Positions 14,341 through 21,821 of a DNA stretch of 34,190 bases are shown here, piece after piece. The notes under the pieces were generated by a model. That model saw only the letters and a list, made by a program, of their open reading frames with translations, was not told where the DNA came from and made no database searches. Numbering within the stretch: position 1 is the stretch's first letter; each line of letters begins with the position of its first letter. Source of the DNA: Natranaerovirga pectinivora (GTDB lineage Bacteria; Bacillota; Clostridia; Lachnospirales; DSM-24629); contig NZ_SMAL01000015.1 of NCBI RefSeq assembly GCF_004342165.1, positions 1 through 34,190 of the forward strand, read 5' to 3'. Made by a program: the position numbers and the translations under genes.

Positions 14341-15759
14341 ATGCAAATTAATCTCATATTTATTCTTATTGCTGTTGCTGTTTTTCTGGTTATAACCACA
14401 ATGATAGCTCTATTATCACGTTATCGCAAATGTCCATCAGACAAAATACTAGTAGTCTATGGAAAAGTAGGAAGTAGCAATGGTCAAATTCACAGCGCAA
14501 AATGTATTCATGGTGGCGCAGCCTTTATATGGCCAGTAATACAACATTATGAATTCCTAAGTTTGACACCTATATCCATTAATGTTGATCTTAAAAATGC
14601 ACTAAGCAAACAAAATATACGTATTAATGTGCCCTCTAGATTTACTGTTGGTGTTTCCACAGAAGCAGGGGTTATGCAAAACGCTGCTGAAAGGCTATTA
14701 GGTCTAAAATTACAGGAAATAGAAGAGCTAGCAAAGGATATTATATTTGGACAGTTAAGACTTGTTGTTGCCACTATGGATATTGAGGAAATCAATACGG
14801 ATAGAGATAAGTTTTTAGCGGCTGTTTCTAGAAATGTAGAATCGGAACTTAAAAAAATTGGTTTAAGACTAATTAACGTTAACGTTACTGATATCAGGGA
14901 TGAATCTGGTTATATTGAAGCCCTTGGTAAAGAGGCTGCAGCAAAAGCTATCAATGATGCTAAGAAAACTGTAGCTGAGAAAAATAGAGATGGTTCTATT
15001 GGTGAAGCAATTGCTCAAAAAGATGAAAGAATCTCTGTAGCTGAAGCCAATTCTCATGCTATACAAGGGGAAAATGAGGCAAAGGTTACCGTTGCTAATT
15101 CTGAAGCCCTAAGAAGAGAAAAAGAGGCGGAAGCCTTACGTAAAGCTACTGCTGCTGAAAAAGTTCAGTCTGCTAAAGCTTTAGAAGAGGCCTATGAAGC
15201 AGAGAAATTAGCTGAGTTAGCGAGAGCTGATAGAGAACGCGCTACTAAAGAAGCAGATATCATTGTTAAAGCTCAAATTGACAAACAAAAAGTTGAAATT
15301 GATGCAGAAGCTTCTGCCGAACAAACTAGAAGAATGGCAAAAGGTGAAGCAGATGCCATTTTCCTTCAAATGGAAGCTAAAGCAAGAGGTATGCAAGAAA
15401 TCCTTAGTAAGCAAGCTCAAGGCTTTAGTGAGATTGTTAAAGCAGCAGGTGGGGACGCTAACGATGCTGTGAAATTATTACTTACTGATAAAATTGAAGA
15501 TCTTGTTAAAATACAAGTGGAAGCCATTAAAAATATTAAAATTGATAAAGTTACTGTTTGGGACGGTGGAAGTGGTCAAGGCAAAACACCTGCTACAGCT
15601 AACTTTTTATCAGGTATAATAAAATCAGTACCTCCTCTAAATGATTTACTAGATATGGCTGGTATGCAATTGCCCGAATATCTAGGCAAGGAAAAATCAA
15701 AAGATGCACCTGCTTATGAAGTGGATGAAGAATCCGCACCAGAGACTGAAGAAGAATAA
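14341..15759 (+). CDS. floT: Flotillin (FloT/YuaG-like)
   Basis: Flotillins are membrane scaffold proteins that organise functional microdomains and affect fluidity, cell-shape control and secretion in Gram-positive bacteria. The 472-aa product starts with a membrane helix (residues about 4-27). A SPFH/PHB domain follows (YGKVGSSNGQIHSAKCIHGGAAFIWP to about residue 200). A long Ala/Glu-rich coiled coil (about 200-370) and a shorter variable C-terminal region complete it. The last 20 residues are acidic. ATG 14341 follows AAGGGGGAATT. It is paired with an NfeD-like gene as in B. subtilis yuaF-yuaG, and a long palindrome lies after the stop. Confidence 0.95.
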   Translation: MQINLIFILIAVAVFLVITTMIALLSRYRKCPSDKILVVYGKVGSSNGQIHSAKCIHGGAAFIWPVIQHYEFLSLTPISINVDLKNALSKQNIRINVPSRFTVGVSTEAGVMQNAAERLLGLKLQEIEELAKDIIFGQLRLVVATMDIEEINTDRDKFLAAVSRNVESELKKIGLRLINVNVTDIRDESGYIEALGKEAAAKAINDAKKTVAEKNRDGSIGEAIAQKDERISVAEANSHAIQGENEAKVTVANSEALRREKEAEALRKATAAEKVQSAKALEEAYEAEKLAELARADRERATKEADIIVKAQIDKQKVEIDAEASAEQTRRMAKGEADAIFLQMEAKARGMQEILSKQAQGFSEIVKAAGGDANDAVKLLLTDKIEDLVKIQVEAIKNIKIDKVTVWDGGSGQGKTPATANFLSGIIKSVPPLNDLLDMAGMQLPEYLGKEKSKDAPAYEVDEESAPETEEE

Positions 15760-15807
15760 TTTAGATATTTTTAGTAAAGATATTTAATAAATCATGTATT
15801 TTTGTAC

Positions 15808-15841
15808 AAAGGAAATTCATATATATATATGAATTTCCTTT
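15808..15841 (+). terminator. Perfect 34-bp palindrome after the flotillin gene, probable weak terminator
   Basis: AAAGGAAATTCATAT and its complement surround ATAT. The tail (AATTTCTTTG) has few T residues in a row, so termination may be partial. The DUF885 gene could then receive read-through from the flotillin operon, as no clear promoter is seen before it. Confidence 0.55.
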
Positions 15842-15864
15842 AATTTCTTTGAGAGGTGTCTAAT

Positions 15865-17616
15865 ATGAAATGCCATTTTAAAAAAATATTTACCATATTT
15901 TTTGTTTTTCTTCTTCTACTATCAATAATTGGATGCAGTAAGAAGCCAACAGTTACACCTGATGAAAATGCAGAATTTGCTATGTTCCTAGACAATTTAT
16001 TTAAATCTGAGCTTGAATCTAGTCCTCTAGATATAGCCTACACTTTAGCTTCCCCAGAAAATTATAATTTAGATCATATTATACCGTCCATGCCTGATTT
16101 ATCCGAAGAAGCATTTTTAAAAGATATACAAAGAATAGAAAATATTATAAATGAGTTAAAAACCTTTGATTATGAAAATTTGTCTACAGATGAAAAACTA
16201 ACCTATGACATACTAATGAAATACTATGAAGTGGCTCTAATGTCAAAAAATTTGTATAAACACAGAAAAATTTTAAGCCCTTCACTAGGCATGCAATCCC
16301 AATTGCCTATATTTTTTGCTGAGTACCCACTTCGAATTAAAAAAGATATTAATAATTACCTAAATTTATTAAATGAAGTTCCCATATTATTTAATCAAGT
16401 TATTGAATTTGAAAGGTTAAAAGCAACTGAAGGTCTATTAATGCCTGCCTTTGCAATGGAATCCATTATTGAACAGATTAATTATTTTACTTCTTCAGTA
16501 GAAGATAATTTCTTAATAGAAATTTTTATAGATAAAATTAAAGATATACCAGGTATTACAGCAGATGATATTACTCAATTTGAAAATAGAAATAGAGATT
16601 TAATTATAAATACTGTTATACCCGCCTATGAAGAATTAGCTCTGGCTCTTACTCAACTTAAAGATAAAAGTGTAAATAATAAAGGCCTTTATTATTTACC
16701 ACAAGGTACTGATTATTATGAATATCTTTATTATTCTTATACAGGTTCTTCAAAAACATTAGAAGAAATTATAGATTTAATCGATTTAAGAATTCGTCAA
16801 ACATTTGTTCAGTATCATGTTTTATCTCAACAAGACGTAGATTTAATTGATGCCTATTTTGAGTTTTCATACAAAATTGACTCACCAGAAAATACAATTA
16901 ACTTTTTAATAGAAAGTATGAATACTTATTTTACCAATGTTGGTAATCCTGCTCTTGACATTAAATATGTTCACCCCTCATTACAAGAGCATTTAAGTCC
17001 TGCATTTTACTTAATTCCGCCTATTGATGGGGAAAGCAACCAAGTAATTTATATTAACAATAACCAAAAATATGATTTAGATAACTTATATCCTACAATT
17101 GCTCATGAAACTTATCCTGGGCATTTGTACCAATATATCTACTTTAGGCAACAAGATGTCCCTCGAATTAGACAAATATTAAATTATCCTGGATACAGTG
17201 AAGGATGGGCTATATATGCTGAAAATTTTTCAATTGGTTTTTTAGACATTCAAGATTCCTTGTCTCAAATTCTTCAATATGATAGAAAGATTGATTTATT
17301 AATCCAAGGACGAATAGATATTGGCGTTAATTATGAAGGATGGGCTGTTGAAGATGTTGCTACTTATCTTGATTCATTGTATTTAAACCTTGATATTGAG
17401 GTTATAAAGAACATATTTCAATACGTTATTGAAGAGCCTGCTAATACCTTGAAATATTCTATAGGGTATTTAGAAGTATTATTATTACAAGAGAAAGCAG
17501 CATCTTTAAATTCTGATTTTGACATTAAAGATTTTCACGATTTTATTCTTTCTATAGGGCCTGCACCCTATGAAATTATTGAAAGAGAATTAGAAAAATG
17601 GTTAAAAAATAAATAG
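15865..17616 (+). CDS. DUF885-family lipoprotein, putative zinc peptidase
   Basis: The 583-aa product has a lipoprotein signal: basic N-terminus, hydrophobic core FFVFLLLLS and lipobox SIIGC. The mature protein should therefore be anchored to the outside of the cell membrane. The rest matches the DUF885 family, with the metallopeptidase-like HETYPGH at residues 414-420 followed by LYQ, and EGWAIYAE at 446-453, which probably supplies a further metal ligand. Family members are regarded as metallo-carboxypeptidase-like, but few have been tested. The ATG at 15865 is used because GAGAGGTG precedes it; a GTG three codons upstream lies within that site. It follows flotillin on the same strand and ends at a terminator shared with marR. 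Confidence 0.88.
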   Translation: MKCHFKKIFTIFFVFLLLLSIIGCSKKPTVTPDENAEFAMFLDNLFKSELESSPLDIAYTLASPENYNLDHIIPSMPDLSEEAFLKDIQRIENIINELKTFDYENLSTDEKLTYDILMKYYEVALMSKNLYKHRKILSPSLGMQSQLPIFFAEYPLRIKKDINNYLNLLNEVPILFNQVIEFERLKATEGLLMPAFAMESIIEQINYFTSSVEDNFLIEIFIDKIKDIPGITADDITQFENRNRDLIINTVIPAYEELALALTQLKDKSVNNKGLYYLPQGTDYYEYLYYSYTGSSKTLEEIIDLIDLRIRQTFVQYHVLSQQDVDLIDAYFEFSYKIDSPENTINFLIESMNTYFTNVGNPALDIKYVHPSLQEHLSPAFYLIPPIDGESNQVIYINNNQKYDLDNLYPTIAHETYPGHLYQYIYFRQQDVPRIRQILNYPGYSEGWAIYAENFSIGFLDIQDSLSQILQYDRKIDLLIQGRIDIGVNYEGWAVEDVATYLDSLYLNLDIEVIKNIFQYVIEEPANTLKYSIGYLEVLLLQEKAASLNSDFDIKDFHDFILSIGPAPYEIIERELEKWLKNK

Positions 17617-17642
17617 CTCAGTTTACTTTATCCTATTAAAAC

Positions 17643-17667
17643 AAATGGCACCCATAGGGTGCCATTT
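17643..17667. terminator. Bidirectional terminator between DUF885 and marR genes
   Basis: AAATGGCACCC and GGGTGCCATTT form an 11-bp stem with a 3-nt loop, with T-rich tails on both strands (TTTGTTTT on the minus strand). It serves the converging genes on either side. Confidence 0.8.
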
Positions 17668-18125
17668 TAGTTGTATTTCTTTTTAAAATAATCTGTTATA
17701 TTACCAAGGGCTTTTATAAAAATCTTTACTTCTTCTCCGTCAAGATTTTTTATTGTCTCATCTATCATTTCTTTATGAAACTTTAAATGATGTAAAAAAG
17801 CTCTTTTTCCTTTTGTCGTTAAAGATATTAATACTACTCTTCTATCTAATTCACTTCTTATGCGGTTAACATACCCTTTTTTAACAAGGTTATTAATGGC
17901 AATGGTTAATGTACCAACTGTTATATTAAGCTTTTTAGCAACTGTGGACATGTTTTTGGGCTTATCAATATCAATTGCCTCTATGATATGCATATCCGTA
18001 ATTGAAATATCTTTAAAATTATCACTTAATAATGCTTTTTCTTCAATCTGTAATATATCATTAAATAAACCAACTAACAAATTATTAAGAGTTTTGTAAT
18101 ATTCTTCCAAATTATCCACCACCAC
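17667..18125 (-). CDS. MarR-family transcriptional regulator
   Basis: The product of about 152 aa is a winged-helix regulator of the MarR family, which typically binds palindromic operators as a dimer and is released by small ligands. The central helix-turn-helix is HIIEAIDIDKPKNMSTVAKKLNITVGTLTIAINNLVKKGYV with the wing RIRSELDRRVVLISLT. The N- and C-terminal helices would form the dimer. The start is uncertain: three GTG codons in a row begin at 18125, and a TTG five codons later has a better-placed GGTGG. A promoter lies very close upstream, giving a leader of about 15 nt. No obvious target or ligand can be named; it converges on the DUF885 gene. Confidence 0.88.
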   Translation of the reverse strand: MVVDNLEEYYKTLNNLLVGLFNDILQIEEKALLSDNFKDISITDMHIIEAIDIDKPKNMSTVAKKLNITVGTLTIAINNLVKKGYVNRIRSELDRRVVLISLTTKGKRAFLHHLKFHKEMIDETIKNLDGEEVKIFIKALGNITDYFKKKYN

Positions 18126-18146
18126 TAACCATTAAGTTATGCTTAT

Positions 18147-18176
18147 ATTATACACTATATTAAAGTAATATAACAA
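18147..18176 (-). promoter_or_regulatory. Sigma-A promoter of the marR gene
   Basis: The minus strand reads TTGTTA (18176-18171), an 18-nt spacer, then TATAAT (18152-18147). The gene is thus probably not simply the tail of the spmAB transcript. Confidence 0.55.
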
Positions 18177-18198
18177 TATTTTTCTTTTTATGATTTTT

Positions 18199-18729
18199 CT
18201 ATCCAAATAATGAATATGTAATATAAACACTAAAAACAATTCCTGCTAGATTTGCTAATAATGCTCCAGTAATGGTATACCTTGTTTTTCTAATGTTAAT
18301 CGCTAAAAAATATACTGATAAAGTATAAAAAATAGTTTCAGTACACCCCATCATTATTGATGTCATTCTACCAATTAATGAATCAGGACCATAAGTTTTA
18401 AACAAGTCTAAAACAAGCCCTGTAGTTGCAGATGAACTTACTGTTCTCATAAGTGCTATGGGTACTATCTCTGATGGAAATTTTAGAATATTAGTTACTG
18501 GAGTTATAATCATTGTTAAGAAATCTAATGCTCCTGACGCTCTAAGGATACCAACAGCTACCATTAAGCCAATAAGTGTAGGCATTATACTAAATACAAC
18601 TTTAAACCCATCTTTTGCCCCTTCTATAAATTCATCAAATAAAGGGACTTTACTAATCAAACCAAACCCAACAATATAAATAAAAACCAATGGAATTAAA
18701 TACTCAGAAATATATAGTACAAATCTCAT
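18199..18729 (-). CDS. spmB: Spore maturation protein B
   Basis: SpmB and SpmA are membrane proteins needed in Bacillus and clostridia for normal dehydration of the spore core and heat resistance. The 176-aa product has about five hydrophobic segments and carries the nucleoside-recognition (Gate) domain pattern, with GAKDGFKVVFSIMPTLIGLMVAVG, PVTNILKFPSEIVPIALMRTVSSSATTG and GCTETIFYTLSVYF. Its ATG overlaps the spmA stop by 4 nt (ATGA), so the pair is translationally coupled. The transported or sensed substrate is not known. The surrounding genes are not other sporulation genes, so a sporulation sigma factor may act from within this operon; I could not identify such a promoter. Confidence 0.95.
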   Translation of the reverse strand: MRFVLYISEYLIPLVFIYIVGFGLISKVPLFDEFIEGAKDGFKVVFSIMPTLIGLMVAVGILRASGALDFLTMIITPVTNILKFPSEIVPIALMRTVSSSATTGLVLDLFKTYGPDSLIGRMTSIMMGCTETIFYTLSVYFLAINIRKTRYTITGALLANLAGIVFSVYITYSLFG

Positions 18730-19307
18730 ACCTTTTTCCTCCGTAACATAAGTTTTGCAAATATTACCCCTACTAATGTAGAAACCATGGTGGCTAATAG
18801 TGCTGGACCAATAATTTCAGCAGGATTGGCTGATCCATATTGAGACCTATAGGCTATTATATTAATAGGTAATAATTGTACAGAAGAAATATTTATAATT
18901 AGAAATGTACACATAGCATTACTTGCTACTTCTTTATTAGGATTTAATTCCTGTAGTTTTTCCATAGCTTTTAGACCCGGAGGTGTGGCTGCCCATCCTA
19001 ATCCTAACATATTAGCTATCATATTGGTTGCTATATATTTTTTCGCTGGATGGTTATCTGGTATATCTGGAAATAAAAATCTTAAAATAGGTCGCATTTT
19101 TCTAGTAAGGGCCCTAATAATACCTGCTTTTTCGGCAATTCTCATTAATCCAGTCCACATAGCAATGACACCTACCAAAGTAATACATAGCTGCACTGCA
19201 TCTTTAGAGGAATCTATAGCTGCCTGAGTAACCTCTGGCATATTTCCAGTAAATGCTCCTACAATAATACCAATAATAATCATATATGCCCATAAATAAT
19301 TAAGCAT
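18726..19307 (-). CDS. spmA: Spore maturation protein A
   Basis: The 193-aa product is the partner of SpmB in spore-core dehydration. It is a polytopic membrane protein of the nucleoside-recognition (Gate) group: MLNYLWAYMIIIGIIVGAF starts a first helix. Conserved blocks are AVQLCITLVGVIAMWTGLMRIAEKAG, NMIANMLGLGWAATPPGLKAMEKLQELN and CTFLIINISSVQLLP. The ATG at 19307 follows GAGGAGGATTTA. The gene begins 62 nt after the sdaAA stop with no terminator between, so it may be read from the serine dehydratase promoter as well as from its own. Confidence 0.95.
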   Translation of the reverse strand: MLNYLWAYMIIIGIIVGAFTGNMPEVTQAAIDSSKDAVQLCITLVGVIAMWTGLMRIAEKAGIIRALTRKMRPILRFLFPDIPDNHPAKKYIATNMIANMLGLGWAATPPGLKAMEKLQELNPNKEVASNAMCTFLIINISSVQLLPINIIAYRSQYGSANPAEIIGPALLATMVSTLVGVIFAKLMLRRKKV

Positions 19308-19369
19308 TAAATCCTCCTCATACTTTGCTTAATTATTTATATGATTTTGTACTATTAAAAATAACCCCT

Positions 19370-20245
19370 TTATCTTTGGGAAAAAATTTCTTTTTCAAAT
19401 TTTTTAGCAGTAGGGGTAGTGGCAATACCTCCTTGAGCTGTTTCTCTAAGCATTGATGGCATAAGTTTTGATACTTCTTTCATAGCGTGTACAACTTCAT
19501 CAAATGGTATGACACTCTCAATTCCTGCTAAAGCCATCTCTGAAGCAATTAAACCATTTGCTATTCCAATAGCATTTCTTTTTTGACAAGGCACCTCTAC
19601 AAGTCCTGCTACAGGGTCACAAATTAGCCCCATTAAATTTTGTAATGCAATCGCACTGGCTGATAAAGCCATTGCTGGTGTCCCACCCATAATTTCTACA
19701 ACAGCAGCCGCAGCCATTGCTGATGCAGAACCAACTTCTGCCTGACATCCTCCTTCTGCACCTGAAAGGCTGGCGTTTTTTCCTATAATAATGCCAATAC
19801 CACTTGCTGTTAATAAACCTTTAATAATCTTCTCATCTGGTATTTCATACTCTTCTTTTAACATTAATAGAATTCCTGGAAGAACACCGCTAGATCCTGC
19901 AGTAGGGCAAGCAACGATTCTACCCATACAAGCATTAACTTCCATTGTACTCAGTCCATAACTAATGGCTTTAGCCATTGTATTGCCACATATGGTATTA
20001 TTATGTGTATACCTTTCTTTCATTTTAAGGGCTTCTCCCCCTATCATATGACCTTTACCTTTTGTTTCCTTATCAAGTCCTTGTTGGATGGCTTCTTGCA
20101 TTATATGCCAGCTTAACTTTAATTTATCTAATATATCCTCTTCATTTTTATTGCTTTTATGACTTTCATATTTCATCACTACATTATAAATATGCTTTAA
20201 TTCTTGAGCTTTTGCTAATAATTCTTCACCTGATGAAAAATTCAT
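19370..20245 (-). CDS. sdaAA: L-serine dehydratase, iron-sulfur-dependent, alpha subunit
   Basis: The enzyme deaminates L-serine to pyruvate and ammonia using an oxygen-sensitive [4Fe-4S] cluster instead of pyridoxal phosphate. The 291-aa alpha chain carries the cluster cysteines in VACPTAGSSGVLPGIL, SGAEGGCQAEVGSA and LICDPVAGLVEVPCQ, with the substrate-handling SSG motif in the first. The two-chain form (separate alpha and beta) is the one usual in Clostridia and Bacillus; E. coli has a fused form. ATG 20245 follows AAAGGAGAGACCAAC and lies 18 nt after the beta-subunit stop. Pyruvate from serine is a common energy source for amino-acid-fermenting clostridia. Confidence 0.97.
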   Translation of the reverse strand: MNFSSGEELLAKAQELKHIYNVVMKYESHKSNKNEEDILDKLKLSWHIMQEAIQQGLDKETKGKGHMIGGEALKMKERYTHNNTICGNTMAKAISYGLSTMEVNACMGRIVACPTAGSSGVLPGILLMLKEEYEIPDEKIIKGLLTASGIGIIIGKNASLSGAEGGCQAEVGSASAMAAAAVVEIMGGTPAMALSASAIALQNLMGLICDPVAGLVEVPCQKRNAIGIANGLIASEMALAGIESVIPFDEVVHAMKEVSKLMPSMLRETAQGGIATTPTAKKFEKEIFSQR

Positions 20246-20263
20246 GTTGGTCTCTCCTTTACA

Positions 20264-20938
20264 CTAACCCGTTATCTTCTCAATTAATTGTACAGAATTC
20301 ATTTTTTCTATTTTATTAATTTCTTCAATAACACTATGTGGTATGTTTTCATCTGTTTCTAATAACATTACTGCCATTTCTCCTTTGCTAGGCCTGTACA
20401 CTTTCATAAATGCTATATTGATATTTGAATTTGCTAGTATTGTTGTTATTTTCGCTATAATGCCAGGCTGATCTATATGATGGGTAATTAATGTAGTATA
20501 ATCCCCTGTAAAATCAATATCAATATTTCCTATATTAATAATCTTTATTTTTCCTGCACCAATAGATGAACCGATTATATTGATTTTTTTATTGGTTACT
20601 CCTGTTAAATCAATTCTTACTGTATTAGGGTGAACATTTCCTAGATCGCCTTCTTTAAAACCAATTACTATATTTTTTTCTTTTGCTAAATCAAATGCAT
20701 GTTTTAAATTTTCATCATCAGGTAGCAAACCCATAATACCTCCTACTAATGCTTTATCTGTACCATGTCCTTTATAAGTACTTGCAAAAGAGCCATGTAA
20801 TGTAAAAGTAACTTCCATCACTTCTTCACCTAGTATTTTATATCCTATGTAAGCAATTTTTGCAGCACCTGCTGTATGAGAACTTGAAGGTCCTACCATT
20901 ATAGGTCCAATCATATCAAAAATACTGTATTCTTCCAT
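20264..20938 (-). CDS. sdaAB: L-serine dehydratase, iron-sulfur-dependent, beta subunit
   Basis: The 224-aa beta chain partners the alpha subunit encoded just downstream. It has the family N-terminus SIFDMIGPIMVGPSSSHTAGAAK, the GHGTDKALVGGIMGL region and a C-terminal ACT domain (YTTLITHHIDQPGIIAKITT onward). The ACT domain in related enzymes is a regulatory or serine-binding module. The ATG at 20938 is chosen because AAGGAGAAG precedes it and the product then starts with MEEYSIFDMIG, as usual for the family. A 13-bp perfect hairpin lies 20 nt upstream of the start, between this gene and the small coiled-coil gene. Confidence 0.97.
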   Translation of the reverse strand: MEEYSIFDMIGPIMVGPSSSHTAGAAKIAYIGYKILGEEVMEVTFTLHGSFASTYKGHGTDKALVGGIMGLLPDDENLKHAFDLAKEKNIVIGFKEGDLGNVHPNTVRIDLTGVTNKKINIIGSSIGAGKIKIINIGNIDIDFTGDYTTLITHHIDQPGIIAKITTILANSNINIAFMKVYRPSKGEMAVMLLETDENIPHSVIEEINKIEKMNSVQLIEKITG

Positions 20939-20957
20939 TTTCTTCTCCTTATTATAT

Positions 20958-20986
20958 CTAACTGCTTCATAGAATGAAGCAGTTAG
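20958..20986 (-). promoter_or_regulatory. 13-bp perfect hairpin upstream of sdaAB
   Basis: CTAACTGCTTCAT and its complement surround a 3-nt loop. On the minus strand it ends 11 nt before the AAGGAG ribosome binding site and is not followed by T residues. It could partly separate transcripts of the small gene from sdaAB, or set mRNA stability. Confidence 0.5.
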
Positions 20987-20997
20987 CACTTTATTAT

Positions 20998-21228
20998 CTA
21001 CTCATCGAATTCATTATTATGTTGCCCCGTAACTAAAATGTGTTCTAAATTATGAATTTGATTTTCTCTTTTTCTTTGGAGTTCTTTTGCATGTTGCTTT
21101 TGATCTTCTGCTGCTATATTAGAGTATTGTTCTAAATGTCGCTCAGTTCTTGTATGGGCCTCTACTAAGTGTTCAAGTTGCTCTACTCTTCTAGTGTTCT
21201 CTTTTTGAACTTTTTCTTTTCTACTCAC
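20998..21228 (-). CDS. Small charged coiled-coil protein of unknown function (76 aa)
   Basis: I do not recognise a named family, though similar short proteins are, as far as I recall, common in Clostridia. The product begins MSRKEKVQKENTRRVEQLEHLVEAH and is almost wholly polar and helical, with heptad-like spacing of Leu and Ile and many Glu, Lys, Arg and Gln. It has no signal peptide or membrane segment. The GTG at 21228 is preferred over the GTG at 21237, because the AAGGAG site directly touches the upstream one and is 8 nt from this one. It is on the same strand as sdaAB and 59 nt upstream of it. The upstream gap to abrB has an AGAGAT/ATCTCT hairpin but no clear sigma-A promoter. Confidence 0.7.
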   Translation of the reverse strand: MSRKEKVQKENTRRVEQLEHLVEAHTRTERHLEQYSNIAAEDQKQHAKELQRKRENQIHNLEHILVTGQHNNEFDE

Positions 21229-21422
21229 AGAATTCACTCCTTACTTTTACTATATTGCCTATAAGAGATTTTATCTCTGTGTTTATTTTTACCTTATCCA
21301 TCAAAATTATTATTCCAATAAAAGTGTAATGTTATGACACAAGTTTTATTAAAGACCTACTTTCCAAATCTATCCTAGGTTTGGAAATAATATACTTTTT
21401 TGTAGTTTATATACAATACTTA

Positions 21423-21451
21423 TTGACGTATCCTTATATTTATGATATTTT
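21423..21451 (+). promoter_or_regulatory. Possible promoter of the abrB-like gene
   Basis: TTGACG (21423-21428) is followed after 17 nt by TATTTT (21446-21451). A better -10, TATACT at 21452-21457, has a 23-nt spacer. A 10-bp inverted repeat, TTTCCAAATC/GGTTTGGAAA (21361-21387), lies about 35 nt upstream and could be an operator. Confidence 0.4.
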
Positions 21452-21492
21452 TATACTATATTGTAGATTTTCGTTATAAAAGGGGGGTTTTT

Positions 21493-21756
21493 ATGAAATC
21501 AACAGGAATTGTAAGGAAGTTGGATGAATTAGGTCGTATCACTTTACCTATTGAATTGAGACGTAACTTACACGTAAATGAAAAAGATCCTTTAGAAATA
21601 TTTGTAGACGATGATAAAATAATCCTTAAAAAGTATGAACCTTGTGATATATTTACAGGTGGAATGAATGATTTAATAGATTATTATGGCAAGAAAATTT
21701 CTAAAACTTCTATTGTAGAAATGGCTAAATTAGCAGGTCTTGAAATAAAAGAATAA
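21493..21756 (+). CDS. abrB: AbrB/Abh/SpoVT-family transition-state regulator
   Basis: The 87-aa product has the swapped-hairpin AbrB DNA-binding domain at its N-terminus (MKSTGIVRKLDELGRITLPIELRRNL, then PLEIFVDDDKIILKKY) and a short C-terminal multimerisation region. In Bacillus AbrB represses stationary-phase genes during growth. The ATG at 21493 follows AAAAGGGGGG, which rules out the upstream extension. The gene faces rsmI tail to tail and shares its terminator, the same arrangement as abrB and yabC in B. subtilis. This synteny supports AbrB proper rather than SpoVT, although the short length and the sequence EPCDIFTGG are also compatible with Abh-like paralogues. Confidence 0.92.
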   Translation: MKSTGIVRKLDELGRITLPIELRRNLHVNEKDPLEIFVDDDKIILKKYEPCDIFTGGMNDLIDYYGKKISKTSIVEMAKLAGLEIKE

Positions 21757-21780
21757 TACAAATAAATTCTAGGTACATAA

Positions 21781-21821
21781 AATAAAAGACTAGTTTGTTT
21801 TTCACAAACTAGTCTTTTATT
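21781..21821. terminator. Bidirectional terminator between abrB and rsmI
   Basis: An 18-bp perfect stem (AATAAAAGACTAGTTTGT and complement) with a 5-nt loop has T- and A-rich ends on both strands. It overlaps the last codons of rsmI (stop at 21809). Confidence 0.8.

Noticed and set aside
15808-15841. AT-rich 34-bp palindrome as an attachment site or replication element
   Set aside because: No integrase or second copy is present, and its position between two co-directional genes fits a terminator or processing hairpin.
18111-18119. DnaA-box-like TTATCCACC suggesting an origin
   Set aside because: Only one near-match was noticed, and it lies at the start of the marR coding region. No cluster of boxes was seen.
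21452-21457. TATACT as the -10 box of the abrB-like gene
   Set aside because: It would need a 23-nt spacer from TTGACG. The poorer TATTTT at 17 nt was listed instead, at low confidence.
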